DNA of 64,000 nucleotides from Streptomyces sp. NBC_00376 (GCF_036077095.1 NZ_CP107960.1:1116001-1180000); one strand, 5' to 3'; shown: positions 33,930 through 45,300, counted from the stretch's first letter. Program-made: numbers and translations. The notes: generated by a model from the sequence alone, not told the origin.

Positions 33930-34360
33930 AGCCCCGTGGCGCCCGGTGACCCGGCCGCTTGTCTGACAGGGGTCATCAGATAGGGCCGGACGCTCTTGAC
34001 CAGCATGGTCATCTCGTAGCCGAGCACCGCCGCGTCCGCCTCGCGTCCGGCGAGGACGGCGAGGCAGGTGCCGGACCCGGCGGTGGAGACGAACAGCAGG
34101 GTCGAGTCGAGCTCGACCACCACCTGCCGTACTTCGCCGCTGTCGCCGAAACGCGCTCCCGCGCTGCGGCCGAGCGAGTACAGGCCGGCGGCCAGCGCCG
34201 CCATGTGGTCGGCGCTGTCGGCGTCCATGCCATGAAGGGATTTCACCAGTCCGTCGGCGGAGAGGAGGACCGCGCTGCGTGTGTACGGAACGCGCTGGAC
34301 CAGGCCGCTCAGCAGCCAGTCGAGGTCCGAGGCCTGACCGGACGGCATATCGGTCGCCAT
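33926..34360 (-). CDS. cvnB: Conservon roadblock/LC7 domain protein CvnB
   Basis: The 144-residue protein is a roadblock/LC7 domain, seen in LDWLLSGLVQRVPYTRSAVLLSADGLVKS and then ADHMAALAAGLYSLG. Such domains in bacteria are thought to regulate the small GTPase encoded two genes on (GAP- or exchange-like roles, by analogy with MglB). It starts seven bases after the stop of cvnA and overlaps cvnC. Confidence 0.96.
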   Translation of the reverse strand: MATDMPSGQASDLDWLLSGLVQRVPYTRSAVLLSADGLVKSLHGMDADSADHMAALAAGLYSLGRSAGARFGDSGEVRQVVVELDSTLLFVSTAGSGTCLAVLAGREADAAVLGYEMTMLVKSVRPYLMTPVRQAAGSPGATGL

Positions 34361-34367
34361 GGTGCAT

Positions 34368-36359
34368 CTACTCCTTGGAGGTGTTCGTTTCGAGAGGGTC
34401 GTTGACCGGGGCGGCGTCCGGAGCGGGCCCCGAGGCGTACGGGGCGACGGTCGCGGTGGCTCCGCGTACCGGCAGCGGTTCGAGCGGGGCCCGGGGCTGC
34501 CAGGTCTGCGGGTCGGGCGCCGTCCCGGGGCCCGTTTCCGGCTCCGGGACGGTGTCGGCCTCGGATTCGCTGCGGGCCTCGGCGAGTTCGATGCCCCGCC
34601 GGAAGGCCGCCATGAGTCCCGGATCGTGCAGTGCCTGTTCGTCCTCGCTGCGCGGGGCCGGTGCCTCCCTCAGCTGCGGGACCAGGTGCTCCTGGTTGGC
34701 GCGCCTGGGCAGTTGGGGCCGGCCCATGGTGCCGCGCACCACTCCGGGCTCGGCGTGGCGGGCGTCGGGGGCGTCGTCCGTGGTCCGGATCGCGGGGGCG
34801 GACCCGTCCGGGGCGGTACGGTCCAGACGTTCGGCGCGCCGCGGGAGCGGCGGGGCCTCGCCCTGGCCCTGGTCGCCCTGTGCCTGCTGGGGCGGTTGGT
34901 GCAGACGCAGCGGCTGGCTGGGCACGTAGGGCTGGCGGACGGTGTTCGCCTGCGGGCCCGGTGCGGTGCCCGTACCGGGGTTCAGGCTCACGCCCGGCGC
35001 CGGGTTCGGGTTCAGCCCCGGGGCCGGCCCGTGGTGGCCGGACCTGCTGTCGTGCTCGGCCGGTGGACGGTGTACGGGGCCGGGGGGCGGGACCGGGGCG
35101 GCGCCGCCCTCGGCCGGGGCGTCCCCGTCCGCGCCCAGCAGGGACTGCGGGAGGACGAGTACGGCCTGTGTGCCGCCGTAGATGTTGCTCTGCAGCCGGA
35201 CCGCGATGCCGTGCCGTCGGGCCAGCGAGGCGACGACGAACAGCCCGATCCGGCCGTCCTGGAGCAGATGGGCCACATTGACCTGGTCGGGGTCGGCGAG
35301 CAGGGCGTTCATCCGCTTCTGCTCGTTGCCCGGCATGCCGAGCCCCCGGTCCTCCACCTCCAGGGCCAGTCCGGCGGTGACCTGCTGGGCGCGCAGCAGC
35401 ACTTGGGTGTGCGGGGCGGAGAACACGGTCGCGTTCTCCACCAGTTCGGCCAGCAGGTGGATCACGTCCGCCACGGCGTGGCCGCGCAGGGTGCCGGCGA
35501 TCGGCGGCACGAGCTTGACCCGTGGATACTGCTCGACCTCGGCGATCGCCGAGCGCAGGACCTCGGTCATGGTGACGGGGTTGCTCCACTGGCGCCGGGA
35601 GACGGCGCCGCCGAGGACGGCGAGGTTCTCGGCGTGCCTGCGGATGCGGGTGGCGAGATGGTCGACGTGGAAGAGGCCCTTGAGCAGGTCGGGGTCCTCG
35701 ACCTCGTGTTCCAGCTCGTCGAGCAGCTGGATCTCGCGGTGCACCAGCGACTGCAGCCGGCGGGCGAGATTGACGAAGACCTCGACCTTCTGGTCCTCGC
35801 CGGAGTGGTCGAAGAGCCGGGACGCCTGGACGACCGCGGCCACGGCGGCTTCCTGCTGGCGGCCGAGTTCCTGGGCGAGCAGCTCGAAGCCGTCGCTGCC
35901 CGGAGCGGAGGGCTGTGCGGGCTTGCGGGCGGGCACCGGTTCGCCGTTGCGGAGCTGTTCCAGCACCCGTTGCAGTTCGGCCTGGCCCTGGGCGCTGGCG
36001 CGGCGGAGCGCCAGACAGCGGCCGAAGACGGTGGTGGCGACGCGGTTGGCGGCGAGGTACGCGGCCAGCACTGCGGCGAGCGCCAGGGTTCCGGCGGAGC
36101 CCAGCGCGATCCAGAGTTCGCCGGAGAGACGGGCTCCGGTGGAGCGGGCGGTGAAGATGACCGCTGCGGCTCCGCTCAGTACCGCCACGACGGTCGGCAG
36201 CACCGCCGTGCGCAGGAGTTGGGGGCGTATACGCGCTTCGGGGGACGGCTGGGCGGCGCGCGGCCTGCCCGTGGCCGAGTGGGAACGGGCACCCGGTCGG
36301 CCGTGCCGTCCGCCCTCTCGGCGTTCCGGTCGCGCTTCGGGTGCGCGAAGTTGAGACAT
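34368..36359 (-). CDS. cvnA: Conservon sensor histidine kinase-like protein CvnA
   Basis: The protein has 663 residues from ATG 36359. An arginine-rich N-terminus is followed by two membrane segments (about 60-80 and 90-110: LLRTAVLPTVVAVLSGAAAVI and ALGSAGTLALAAVLAAYLAA). Next come a nitrate-sensor-like helical region and an ATP-binding HATPase_c domain with the N box ELVENATVFS and DRGLGMPG. The last 270 residues are Pro/Gln/Gly-rich and probably disordered. No standard phospho-acceptor histidine box is obvious (LVHREIQLLDELEHE stands in its place), as is usual for CvnA. It is the first gene of the operon. Confidence 0.94.
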   Translation of the reverse strand: MSQLRAPEARPERREGGRHGRPGARSHSATGRPRAAQPSPEARIRPQLLRTAVLPTVVAVLSGAAAVIFTARSTGARLSGELWIALGSAGTLALAAVLAAYLAANRVATTVFGRCLALRRASAQGQAELQRVLEQLRNGEPVPARKPAQPSAPGSDGFELLAQELGRQQEAAVAAVVQASRLFDHSGEDQKVEVFVNLARRLQSLVHREIQLLDELEHEVEDPDLLKGLFHVDHLATRIRRHAENLAVLGGAVSRRQWSNPVTMTEVLRSAIAEVEQYPRVKLVPPIAGTLRGHAVADVIHLLAELVENATVFSAPHTQVLLRAQQVTAGLALEVEDRGLGMPGNEQKRMNALLADPDQVNVAHLLQDGRIGLFVVASLARRHGIAVRLQSNIYGGTQAVLVLPQSLLGADGDAPAEGGAAPVPPPGPVHRPPAEHDSRSGHHGPAPGLNPNPAPGVSLNPGTGTAPGPQANTVRQPYVPSQPLRLHQPPQQAQGDQGQGEAPPLPRRAERLDRTAPDGSAPAIRTTDDAPDARHAEPGVVRGTMGRPQLPRRANQEHLVPQLREAPAPRSEDEQALHDPGLMAAFRRGIELAEARSESEADTVPEPETGPGTAPDPQTWQPRAPLEPLPVRGATATVAPYASGPAPDAAPVNDPLETNTSKE

Positions 36360-36656
36360 CAGTGTCCTCGGTACGTGGGGCACCAGGAATCGGCGTTCAT
36401 GCGGTGGCACCTACGGTGGTCGGTCAGGCTCGGTTCATCGGTCGGGAAGGCTCGAAAGTCATGAGCCCACCGTTGATCACCGGCAACACACGGTAGTCGT
36501 CAAACAAGCGGGTGCGGCGGGCAGTTGTCGAACTTGCCCGCCATCCGTCCCGCTCTGGTATGACCGCTCGCACAAGAGGCCGATTACTCCGCATTGACAC
36601 CTGGTCGACCGGCACCCGAATGGCCGATCGGAATGAGCCCATGAGCACACGAAACA

Positions 36657-36691
36657 GCCCGGCCCGTCCGGTCGTGCCGGACGGGCCGGGC
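36657..36691. terminator. Terminator, 15-bp stem
   Basis: A perfect 15-bp inverted repeat (GCCCGGCCCGTCCGG, loop TCGTG) lies about 70 bases beyond the stop of the small gene at 36760. It should separate that operon from the conservon. The bases between it and cvnA (36360-36656) hold the cvnA promoter region; I see no gene there. Confidence 0.85.
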
Positions 36692-36759
36692 CGTCTGATG
36701 TCATGCCGTCCCGTGCGATCGCCCCGCGCGAGCAAGGCTCCCGCGGACGACGGCGGCCC

Positions 36760-37026
36760 TCAGGCCGACCGCAGCGGCGCCGCATCTCCCGGCTCCAGGT
36801 CCTCGGCCGTGAGCGTCATGACGCTGGAGGAGGTACGCGCGCCGCGGCTGGGCCGCGCCGCACCGAACACCGCGGTGTGCGGGCCCGTCCTGCTGAGCGG
36901 GGCGGTGATCCCGGACGTGAGGATCGGCGGGTCCGGCTCGTGGTCGAGGTAGCCGAGCGATCCGGTGGCGCAGTGCGTCGTGTTCGCGGCGGCCGGGGCC
37001 ACCACCAGTTCGTCGTGGACGCTCAT
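36760..37026 (-). CDS. Small hypothetical protein
   Basis: From ATG 37026 the frame gives 88 residues with no membrane segment: MSVHDELVVAPAAANTTHC at the start, then SLGYLDHEPDPPILTSGI and a Thr/Ser-rich end. I do not recognise a family. It starts 20 bases after the stop of the NicO-like gene and is followed by a strong terminator, so it looks like the last gene of that transcript. Codon use has normal third-position GC. It could be a co-factor of the transporter or merely a lineage-specific gene. Confidence 0.55.
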   Translation of the reverse strand: MSVHDELVVAPAAANTTHCATGSLGYLDHEPDPPILTSGITAPLSRTGPHTAVFGAARPSRGARTSSSVMTLTAEDLEPGDAAPLRSA

Positions 37027-37045
37027 CGCCGCCCTTTGCCCCGGA

Positions 37046-38335
37046 TCACGATGCGAGGACTTCTCCGGTGGCGACGGCCGCTGCCACGGTGCCGCCGATG
37101 ACGACGGCCCAGGCAGCGACGAACGGGACGCGGGCGCTCCAGGCGCGCAGCGCGGACGAGGCCGCCGCGCGGGCCAGGAACACGTCGCGGCCGCGTAGTA
37201 CCGCAAGGCCGACGCCGGTCAGGGTCAGCGCCATGCCGGCCCCGAACGCCACCACCATCGCGACGGCCGCGCCGACCCGGCCCGTCAGCAGTCCGCCGAG
37301 GAGCACGAGGAATGCCGACGGGGAGGGGAGCAGGCCGCCGGACGTGCCGAGCAGCAGGATGCCGCGCCAGGTGAGCAAGGACGTGGACGTCGGGATGTGG
37401 TGGCTGTGATCGTGGTGGTGATCACGGCCGTGCCCGTGGTGGTGACCATGGCTGTGGCCGTGCTTCCGGTTGATCAGGTGACGCCGGAGCAGGCCGACGC
37501 CCACGGCGACCACTACCAGGGCCGCGATCAACTGCAGCCAGTTCGTCACCGCGGCGACGTCAGGCGCGTGTTGGGCGGCGAGCCACCAGCCCAGGGCGAG
37601 TGCGGTGACCGATGCCGTGTGCATGACTGCCACGATGGCGCCGAGCCACAGTGCGTCCCGTGCGCTGCCCCGGCCGCCTACGAGGTACCCGGCCACGAGT
37701 GACTTCCCGTGACCGGGAGCACAGGCGTGGAAGGCGCCCACCGCCGCCGAGACGAGAAGGGCCAGTGGCAGTACGGCTCCGTGGTCGAGCAGTGCCGCAA
37801 GGTCTGTGGTCCACACGGTCGTCGTCGCCGCGGACGCGGTGGCGGAGCTGTCGGCTCCGCCGAGGGTCAGGGTATGGGTGGGGGCGCTCGCCGTGTGCAG
37901 GCCGCCGCCGCCCTTCTCCGTCACCGAGATGGTGCGGTAGGCGCGGTTGACGTCGGTCAGCACGGTGATGGTGAGGTCGACCGTGTCCACGGGTTCGGGG
38001 CAGCGGTAGCGCACCACGGCGCCCCTGCTCGCAAGCTGCAGGGTGTCCGCCTTCCCCGGTCGGCACTCACGTCCGTCCTGGCGCACGGTGATGTGCGAGC
38101 CGAGATAGGCCGCCTCGTCCCCCTCGGCCGCCTGATGCAGGACGTCCAGGTCGTTCTGCTGGGCGGACCAGGTGATCTCGACGCTACGGCCGTCGGCCCT
38201 GACCTGGGCGACCGGCGGTGTGCCGAAGGGGTGTGCCTCGGCCGCGCCTGCTGCGCCGAGCAGTGTCAGTGCGGCGGCCAGGCCGATCAGCAGGAAACGG
38301 GCGGCGTGGGCGCGTGTGGTGCGGAGGGTCTGCAC
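37046..38335 (-). CDS. NicO-family nickel/cobalt exporter-like membrane protein
   Basis: The protein has 429 residues from GTG 38335. A signal or first membrane segment (FLLIGLAAALTLLGAAGAAEA) leads to an extracellular beta domain of about 150 residues. Then come six membrane segments of the NicO/HoxN-like fold, with the diagnostic FHACAPGHGKSLVAGYLVG (HxxxPGHGKS). A cytoplasmic histidine-rich loop (HGHSHGHHHGHG, DHHHDHSHH) could bind Ni, Co or Zn. The family effluxes or moves divalent metals. The start is supported by GGGA eight bases upstream. A 17-bp hairpin separates it from the upstream phosphoesterase gene. Confidence 0.9.
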   Translation of the reverse strand: MQTLRTTRAHAARFLLIGLAAALTLLGAAGAAEAHPFGTPPVAQVRADGRSVEITWSAQQNDLDVLHQAAEGDEAAYLGSHITVRQDGRECRPGKADTLQLASRGAVVRYRCPEPVDTVDLTITVLTDVNRAYRTISVTEKGGGGLHTASAPTHTLTLGGADSSATASAATTTVWTTDLAALLDHGAVLPLALLVSAAVGAFHACAPGHGKSLVAGYLVGGRGSARDALWLGAIVAVMHTASVTALALGWWLAAQHAPDVAAVTNWLQLIAALVVVAVGVGLLRRHLINRKHGHSHGHHHGHGRDHHHDHSHHIPTSTSLLTWRGILLLGTSGGLLPSPSAFLVLLGGLLTGRVGAAVAMVVAFGAGMALTLTGVGLAVLRGRDVFLARAAASSALRAWSARVPFVAAWAVVIGGTVAAAVATGEVLAS

Positions 38336-38362
38336 TGTGATGGTCCCGTCGGGAGTGGAGCG

Positions 38363-38400
38363 CCGCGAGTCGCCTCCCCTGGCGGGGAGGCGACTCGCGG
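38363..38400. terminator. Strong hairpin (17-bp stem) between phosphoesterase and NicO genes
   Basis: A perfect 17-bp inverted repeat (starting CCGCGAGTCGCCTCCCC, loop TGGC) fits tightly in the 73-base gap between two minus-strand genes. It ends nine bases after the upstream stop and leaves only 27 bases before the NicO start, too little for an ordinary promoter. It may be a leaky terminator, giving less exporter mRNA, or a stabilising hairpin. Confidence 0.85.
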
Positions 38401-38408
38401 ACGGTGGA

Positions 38409-41400
38409 TCAGTGCTCGCGCGGGTGGCGGGCGGCCAGGGCGTGGAGCGTGCCGTCGTCGGTGAGAGCGAAGACGTAGTCACCGCTGACGGAGAGCGCCG
38501 AGGCCACGCCGGCGCCCAGGTTGTACTCGGTCAGCAGCTTGCCGGTGGTGCGTTCCAGGACGACCAGGCGGCCGTCGCGGGTACCCGCGTACACCAGGTC
38601 CTTGGTGACCAGAGCGTGCGCGGTGGGCGATCCGGGGCCCTCGGTGCACCCCTTGGCGACGTTCCACTTGTCGTCCAGCGGACTCCTGCCGGGCTGGTAG
38701 CCGACCTCGGTCTCCCAGATCGGCTCGGCCGGGTCGGCCGCGCCGGTGTCGTAGGCGCGGATGACGCCGTCACGGCCGGCGACGTAGGCGGTGCTGCCCC
38801 AGATCGCGGGGCTGGTCAGCGGGGGCGGGCCGGGCTCGCACGCGCTGCCGCCGCCCAGCGGGGCCTGCCACAGCACCTCACCGGTGCTGAGTTCGTGCCC
38901 GCGGACGCCGCTGTTCGTCATCGTCACCAGCTGCGGGGTGCCCGTGGCCGGGTCGGTCAGGGCCGGGGAGGAGTGACTGGCGATGTCGCCGTTGGTGTCC
39001 TTCGCCCACAGCTGGCGGCATCCGACGAGGTCCATGGCGACCACCGTGTTGCTGGATCCGCTGTGCAGGTAGGCGATGTCGGAGCCGGGCTGCCGGACAG
39101 CCGTGCTGTGGAACTGGCCCCAGCTCGCCGCTCCCCCGAAGCCGCCCAGCAGGTCGCCGGTCCTGGCGTCACGGCACTCGATCCTGTCCCAGTTCTGGTG
39201 GACGGCGACCGTGCGCGGTTCGGCCTTCAGGTCGAAGACGGTGACCGGGCCACCGGCCCGGCCGTACCGGCGCACGGTCTCGCCGTGCTGCTGTTCGTCC
39301 TCGATCTTCTGCCAGACGACATGGCCGTCCTCGGCGTCCAGGGCGTAGATCCGGCCGACGGCGGTCGTCATGTAGACCTTGCCGTCGTGGTAGGCCGGTA
39401 CCGACTCGGCGTCACCGTCCAGATAGGTGCGCCAGATCTCGCGGCCGGACTCGATGTCGTAGGCCAGCATCATGTGGTGCGGCGAGTCGAACGCCCTGGA
39501 GGAGACGATCACCTTGCCGTCCACGACGACCGAACCGTTGAGGTTGAACTGCTCGCCGGTGTTGGCCGCCCACTGCAGGTCGAGCTCGGTGCCGGGGTTG
39601 TCGCCGCTGTCGGAGCGGCCCGCCTCGTCGCGGCCCTGACGCAGCCAGTCCTGGCCGGTCCTCGGCGCGGCGATCTTGCCTTCGGGCTTCACCGTGAAGG
39701 TGTTGGTGATGGTGGGCCATGCCTTGCCGCGAGTGTCGACCGCGGTCATCGCGGCCGTGTAGGTGCCCGGCTTCATCCCGGGGAGGCTGCCGCCGGCCCG
39801 GGTCCAGGAGGTCCGGGCAGCCGGGCAGGGCTCGGTGGCACCACCGGGGGCCTTGTAGCAGTTCTCGACACCGGTCCTGCGGGCCTTGGCGCCGAACCCC
39901 ATCCGGTCCTTGTGCCAGCGGATGTGGCCGCGGGAGTCGCGAATGGTCAGCGAGGCCGTGGCAGGGGCGCGCCCGGCGTCCTCGGCGTACAGCTCGATCG
40001 GGATTCCGGCGCTGTTGCCGTGCACACTGCCCTGGGCGGGACTGACCAGCGCGACCGCGTCGTGGACGTCGAACTGGCGGTGGGTGCCCATGACATAGCC
40101 GGTGTCCTCGTTCCGCCCTGTCCTCGGGTCGTCGTAGATGGCCTTGAAGTCGAGGATCTTGAAGTCCGGGTGGGAACCGTCGATGCCGTAGGTGCCCTGG
40201 TTGTTGACCTCGACCGAGCGGTCGAAAGCACCACGGCGGTACTCGGCCTGCTGGTTGTGGCCCGCGGCGAAGAGCCGCACATCGTACTTGGACAGCTCGT
40301 CGACAGTAGGCTGCATGCCGGCGCCGGGTCCCCACACGGTGAACAGGGACCGGTGTGCGAAGACGAGCACCTGCTTGCCGGCCGCGTGGCGCCTGAGGTC
40401 CTCGCGCAACCACTCCAGCTGCGGCTTCAGGCCGCTGGAGTCGTAGTTGTCCTCGAGGACGACGATGTGCCGGCCGTTGCGGTCGAAGCTGTACCACTCG
40501 GGACCGAGGTTGCGGCGGTAGTACTCCAGGCTGCCGCCGTAGCCCTGCGAGGTGGCGGTGCCGCCGACGTCGTGGTTGCCGACGACGGGGTAGAAGGGCA
40601 TGCCGAGCCCGCCGTCGGCCAGGCCCTTGCGCAGGATGTCGTAGCCGGCCTGGCGGCGCGGCTCGTCCGCGTAGTCGGTCACGGTGTTGTCACCGGTCGC
40701 GATGGCCATGGTGGCGCCGTCGACCTCGGACATCGTCTCGACCTGCCCCGTCCACTGCGGCAGGGTGGAACGCGCTGCGCCGTCCGAGGTGTTGGACACC
40801 TCGATGTCGGAGTTCATCACCCACTTCTCGCGGGGGTCGGCAGCGTTCTCGTCCGGCACGAGGGCGAAGTCGATGCCGGAGCCGCCGTCCTCCGGAACCC
40901 TGTGGAAGAACTGCGGGACGTAGTCGTCACGCAGTGCCGGGGTGTAGCCGTTCGGAGAGACGACGCTGACGAGGTCGGTCTCCCGGCGGGTCGGGTCCAT
41001 CTGCAGGCTGTACGAGCCGTCGGGGCCGGTCGTCGTCCAGACGGAGCCGTCCGTGACATCGACCCCGGACATCGGAGTCTCGCCCGCGTCGTGCCGGCCG
41101 TTGCCGTTGGTGTCCTTGAAGACCGTGCCAGTGACCGTGTTCGCTGTCGCCGCCGGCGCCTGCGCGAGCGGCGCGGCTGTTGCCACCTGAGGGGCCAGGC
41201 AGGACAGCGCCACCACGCCGATGGTGGCCAGCTTCACCGGCTTGCGGTTGACTCCGGCCCCGGCGGCCGGTCGGGCGGGCCGGAGTCGTCCGGTGCGGAT
41301 CTGCCACACCGCGAGCAGCAGCGCGACGGCCAGCGCGACGCCGAGTGACACCGCCGCCCACGGGAAGGCAGGGAGCGCGTGGGCGCCCGTCGCGTCGACG

Positions 41401-41810
41401 ACGGGGGTCTGTGCGTTGGCATTGGCCGTGGTGCCGTCGAACTCGGCGACGACCTGGGTCAGCCCGCCGTCCTTCAGCATCGCGCTCAGGTCGAGCTTGT
41501 CGACGTGGCAGTTCCACGCGAGCTCGACCACGACCCCGCCGGGGACGCCGCCCGAGTCCCCGGCGACGCCGGAGCCGGTGGCGGGGCAACCGGAGGCGCT
41601 CAGCAGATTCGAGGCCCAGGCGCCCGCATTCTGCGGTGACGCCACGTCACGGTGGATGATCAGACGCCCGCTCGTGACGTCGTTCTTGGTGGAGATGACG
41701 AGTTCGCCGTGCTGCGGCGACACATGCGCCGCAGCGGGTTGCGCACAGATGCCCAGGACGAGGTAAAGCAGCGCAAGGCCTAGACCAGCTGCTTTGCTTA
41801 GGAATCTCAT
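38409..41810 (-). CDS. Large phosphoesterase with SdrD-B-like and PQQ-like propeller domains
   Basis: The protein has about 1,133 residues from ATG 41810. It has a signal peptide ([20 protein letters not shown]), an N-terminal extracellular domain of about 140 residues, and a membrane helix ([19 protein letters not shown]). A second hydrophobic stretch ends in ATAAP, then an SdrD-B-like repeat ([19 protein letters not shown]). A calcineurin-like phosphoesterase follows ([34 protein letters not shown]; the usual final GHTH is GHNQ), then a PQQ-like beta-propeller to the end ([17 protein letters not shown]). No Shine-Dalgarno site precedes 41810. A TTGGCA...TAGCCT promoter just before it suggests a leaderless start. 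ATG 41867 is an alternative. Substrate unknown. Confidence 0.82.
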   Translation of the reverse strand: MRFLSKAAGLGLALLYLVLGICAQPAAAHVSPQHGELVISTKNDVTSGRLIIHRDVASPQNAGAWASNLLSASGCPATGSGVAGDSGGVPGGVVVELAWNCHVDKLDLSAMLKDGGLTQVVAEFDGTTANANAQTPVVDATGAHALPAFPWAAVSLGVALAVALLLAVWQIRTGRLRPARPAAGAGVNRKPVKLATIGVVALSCLAPQVATAAPLAQAPAATANTVTGTVFKDTNGNGRHDAGETPMSGVDVTDGSVWTTTGPDGSYSLQMDPTRRETDLVSVVSPNGYTPALRDDYVPQFFHRVPEDGGSGIDFALVPDENAADPREKWVMNSDIEVSNTSDGAARSTLPQWTGQVETMSEVDGATMAIATGDNTVTDYADEPRRQAGYDILRKGLADGGLGMPFYPVVGNHDVGGTATSQGYGGSLEYYRRNLGPEWYSFDRNGRHIVVLEDNYDSSGLKPQLEWLREDLRRHAAGKQVLVFAHRSLFTVWGPGAGMQPTVDELSKYDVRLFAAGHNQQAEYRRGAFDRSVEVNNQGTYGIDGSHPDFKILDFKAIYDDPRTGRNEDTGYVMGTHRQFDVHDAVALVSPAQGSVHGNSAGIPIELYAEDAGRAPATASLTIRDSRGHIRWHKDRMGFGAKARRTGVENCYKAPGGATEPCPAARTSWTRAGGSLPGMKPGTYTAAMTAVDTRGKAWPTITNTFTVKPEGKIAAPRTGQDWLRQGRDEAGRSDSGDNPGTELDLQWAANTGEQFNLNGSVVVDGKVIVSSRAFDSPHHMMLAYDIESGREIWRTYLDGDAESVPAYHDGKVYMTTAVGRIYALDAEDGHVVWQKIEDEQQHGETVRRYGRAGGPVTVFDLKAEPRTVAVHQNWDRIECRDARTGDLLGGFGGAASWGQFHSTAVRQPGSDIAYLHSGSSNTVVAMDLVGCRQLWAKDTNGDIASHSSPALTDPATGTPQLVTMTNSGVRGHELSTGEVLWQAPLGGGSACEPGPPPLTSPAIWGSTAYVAGRDGVIRAYDTGAADPAEPIWETEVGYQPGRSPLDDKWNVAKGCTEGPGSPTAHALVTKDLVYAGTRDGRLVVLERTTGKLLTEYNLGAGVASALSVSGDYVFALTDDGTLHALAARHPREH

Positions 41811-42309
41811 GGTCCAGGAGGCTAGTTCGGCCGGACAGCTTGCCAATCGGGAAAGAGCGATCTTCATCGAAGGACCCACGGAAATTCATGCGAGGGCGCA
41901 CGGGCCCCATGGCGGCGCTGCCCGGCATCGGGAACACGGGCTCGACCACGCCCAGCGCAAGAGCCTGTGCGTGCCGCCCGGTGGCGGCCGCTCCGTGAAG
42001 TGGTCCCACGACCGCCACCGGCCGGGTGCGGCCACCTTCCGCGTCCACAACTCCACCAACAGGCCGCCCATCGGGCGGAACTCCCGCATTCCACCGGCCC
42101 GCCCGCCAAGTACATTGGCCTGTAAGGCACTTGTGCCGCCCATCCGGTTCGCGATCCACGTGCGGCCACGCATCGCAACGAGTGCTGGCGGCAAGCCGAC
42201 ATGAGCCCTCCCCGCCAAGATCTGCCCTGGACCGGGCGACACCGACCAACCACACTCTTCGCAGCACTCGGGAATCACCCCCTCCCGAGTCCGATGAAGA
42301 GAGGGATCC
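41811..42309. other. Intergenic region with divergent promoters
   Basis: About 500 bases separate the divergent phosphoesterase and subtilase genes. Near 41815-41850 on the minus strand TTGGCA and TAGCCT are spaced 16 bases and end just before ATG 41810. An 8-bp inverted repeat (ACTCGGGA at 42266, TCCCGAGT at 42283) lies just before the subtilase gene. Open frames in the region lack coding bias, and I see no further gene. Confidence 0.5.
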
Positions 42310-45300
42310 ATGACAAGAGTTCCCCCGAAACGCAGAGCCGGGCTGCTGTCGGCCGGGCTCGCACTCATCCTGCTGCCGGCCGGCATGGCAGGGCAGGCAG
42401 CCGCAGCCGGACCGGACGGCGGCAGCCACGCAGCTGCGCACACCAGCGCCGAAGCCGCACGTCTCACGGCCACCGCCCACGCCACCCACACCGTCACTCT
42501 CGTCACCGGCGACAAGGTCACCGTCACCGACCTCGGCCGGGGCAGCAGTACGGTCAGCGTGGACCGCCCGAAGGACGCCAGCGGAGCCGTCCGCACCGAG
42601 ACGGCGAAGCGAACGGCCACGTCACCGTCATCCCTGACGAGGCGCTGCCGTACCTGCGCGCCGGCACCCTCGACGCCCGGCTCTTCGACGTGACCGAGCT
42701 GATACGCCAGGGCTTCGCCGACGGAGACGAAGGCGCGGCGGACGGGCTGCCGTTGATCGTCACCTACGGCAGGAACGCGCGGACGGCTCCGAGTGTGCCG
42801 CAGGGCGCCGAGAAGGTGCGGTCCCTGCCCAGCCTCGACGGGGCTGCGGTCCGCGCCGGCCAGGAGCGCGAATTCTGGCGGTCCGTGGCCCCGCACGCCA
42901 CCACGTCAGGTGCACGCAAAGCGACTTCGGACGAGGGGCGCTTCGCCGACGGCATCGAGAAGGTCTGGCTCGACGGGCGCGTCAAGGGCGACATGGCCGA
43001 GTCCAACGCGCAGATCGGCACGCCGCAGGCCTGGGAGTCCGGACTCACCGGCAAGGGCGTGACGGTCGCCGTGCTGGACACCGGCGTCGACGCCGGGCAC
43101 CCGGATCTCGCGGGACGCGTCTCCCAGTCGAAGAGCTTCATCGAGGGGCAGCAGGTCGCCGACCGCAACGGACACGGCACCCATGTCACCTCCACCGTCG
43201 GCGGTACCGGCGCCGCGTCGGACGGCAAGGAGAAGGGTGTCGCGCCCGACGCCACCCTCGCCGTCGGCAAGGTCCTCACCGACCAGGGTTTCGGCAGCGA
43301 GTCGCAGATCATCGCCGGGATGGAGTGGGCCGCGCAGGACGTGCACGCCAAGGTCGTCTCGATGAGCCTCGGCTCATCGGAGGGCAGCGACGGCACCGAC
43401 CCGATGGCGCAGGCCGTGAACACGCTCTCCAAGGAGACCGGCGCCCTCTTCGTCATCGCCGCCGGGAACGCCGGCGCTCCCGGCACGATCGGCTCGCCCG
43501 GCGCCGCCGACTCCGCGCTCACCGTGGGCGCCGTCGACTCCGCGGACCGGGCCGCGTCCTTCACCAGCAAGGGCCCTCGCACCGGCGACAACGCCCTCAA
43601 GCCCGACGTGTCCGCGCCCGGCGTGAGCATCCTCGCCGCCCGCTCCCAGCTGATCAGCGGCAGCGGCTACTACACCACGCTGAGCGGTACGTCGATGGCG
43701 ACGCCGCATGTCGCGGGCGTCGCCGCGCTGCTCGCACAGAAGCACCCCGACTGGACCGGTGCGCAGCTCAAGGACGCGCTGATGTCGACCTCGAAGCAGC
43801 TCGGCGCGTCCGCGTACGCACTGGGTGCGGGCCGGGTCTCCGTGCCCGCCGCGATCGACGCGCGGATCACCGCGACCGGAAGCGCCGACCTGGGCTTCCA
43901 CAGCTGGCCCTACGCGGACGACAAGCCGGTGACCAGGACGCTCACCTACTCCAACTCCTCGGACCAGCCGGTCGAGCTGAGCCTGGCGGCGCAGGGCGCT
44001 CCCGACGGCGTCGTTTCGCTCGCCGACACGTCGCTGACCGTGCCCGCGCACGGCACCGCGTCCACCACGGTGACCGGTGACGGCGCGAAGGCCACTGTCG
44101 GCAACACCAGCGGACAGATCGTGGCGAGCGCCGGCGGTGCCCCCGTCGCGCACACCGCCTTCGGCCTGGTGAAGGAGGAGGAGCGCTACACGCTCACCAT
44201 CAACGTCAAGGACCGCGACGGCGCCCCGACCGCCGCATACGTCGCGCTGCAGCAACTCGTCGAGGGCAGCGACCCGTTGCCGGCGCATGTCGGCGACTCC
44301 GGCACCCTGAAGCTGCGGCTGAAGCCGGGCGCGTACAGCCTGGCTTCCTACCTCGACGTGCGCGGCAGCCACGGCGCCGACTCGCTCGGCCTCGGCTTCC
44401 TCGCCGCTCCCCAGATCGCCCTCGACCAGGACCGCGAGGTCACCTTGGACGGGCGGCAGCTGAAGGAGATCAGCGCCAAGGTCGACCGGCGCACCGAGAC
44501 CCGGCAGCTGGTCATGGAGTACAGCCGCAAGGCGAACGGCGCCGACCTGCTCGGCGCGGTCCAGGTGCCGCTGACCTACGACAGCATCTTCGCCGCCCCC
44601 ACCGACAAGGTCACCGACGGCACCTTCGAGTACCGCACGGTCTGGCGGCTCGGCAAGCCGCTCCTGGAGGTCGAGGCGGGCGGCAGGCCGCTGGACGGTG
44701 CCACCGTCCAGGCCGGCAGCACCGTCACCGACAGCCGCAGCACTGTGCCCGTCGTCGACGCGGGCAGCGGGGCACCGGCCGACTACACCGGCAAGGACGT
44801 GCGCGGCAAGGCCGTCGTCGTCCGCGCCACCGGCGCGATCTCGCCGGTCGAGCTGGCTCAGGCGGCCCAGGACGCGGGTGCCAGGACCCTGTTCGTCACG
44901 GACGACAAGCCGGGCCGGCTGATGAACTGGTTCGGCAACGCCGACCGCACCGACCGGTCGATGCTCATCGCCACGGTCAACGCCGCGGACGGCGCCCGGC
45001 TGATGGCCGCGGCCAAGTCCGGCAAGCGCGTCAAGCTCACGAGCACCCGCAACACGCCCTACGTCTACGACCTGTCCGACGGCCACCCCGGCGCCATCCC
45101 GGACCACCTGGCGTACACCCCGAAGAAGAGCGAACTCGCCCGTCTGGACGACAAGTTCCACGCGGTGAAGCCCACCCGGGGCGGTGAGTTCCGCTACTCC
45201 ATCACCGACACCTTCCGTATCGGCGTCGGCTTCCTGGAGCGCATCGACTACCCGGCCGAGCGCACCGCCTACGTCTCCACCGGCCCCGGCCAGAAGTGGC

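Noticed and set aside
36424..36735. Minus-strand frame between cvnA and the small hypothetical gene
   Set aside because: It runs across the 15-bp terminator hairpin, has no ribosome site and resembles no protein family.
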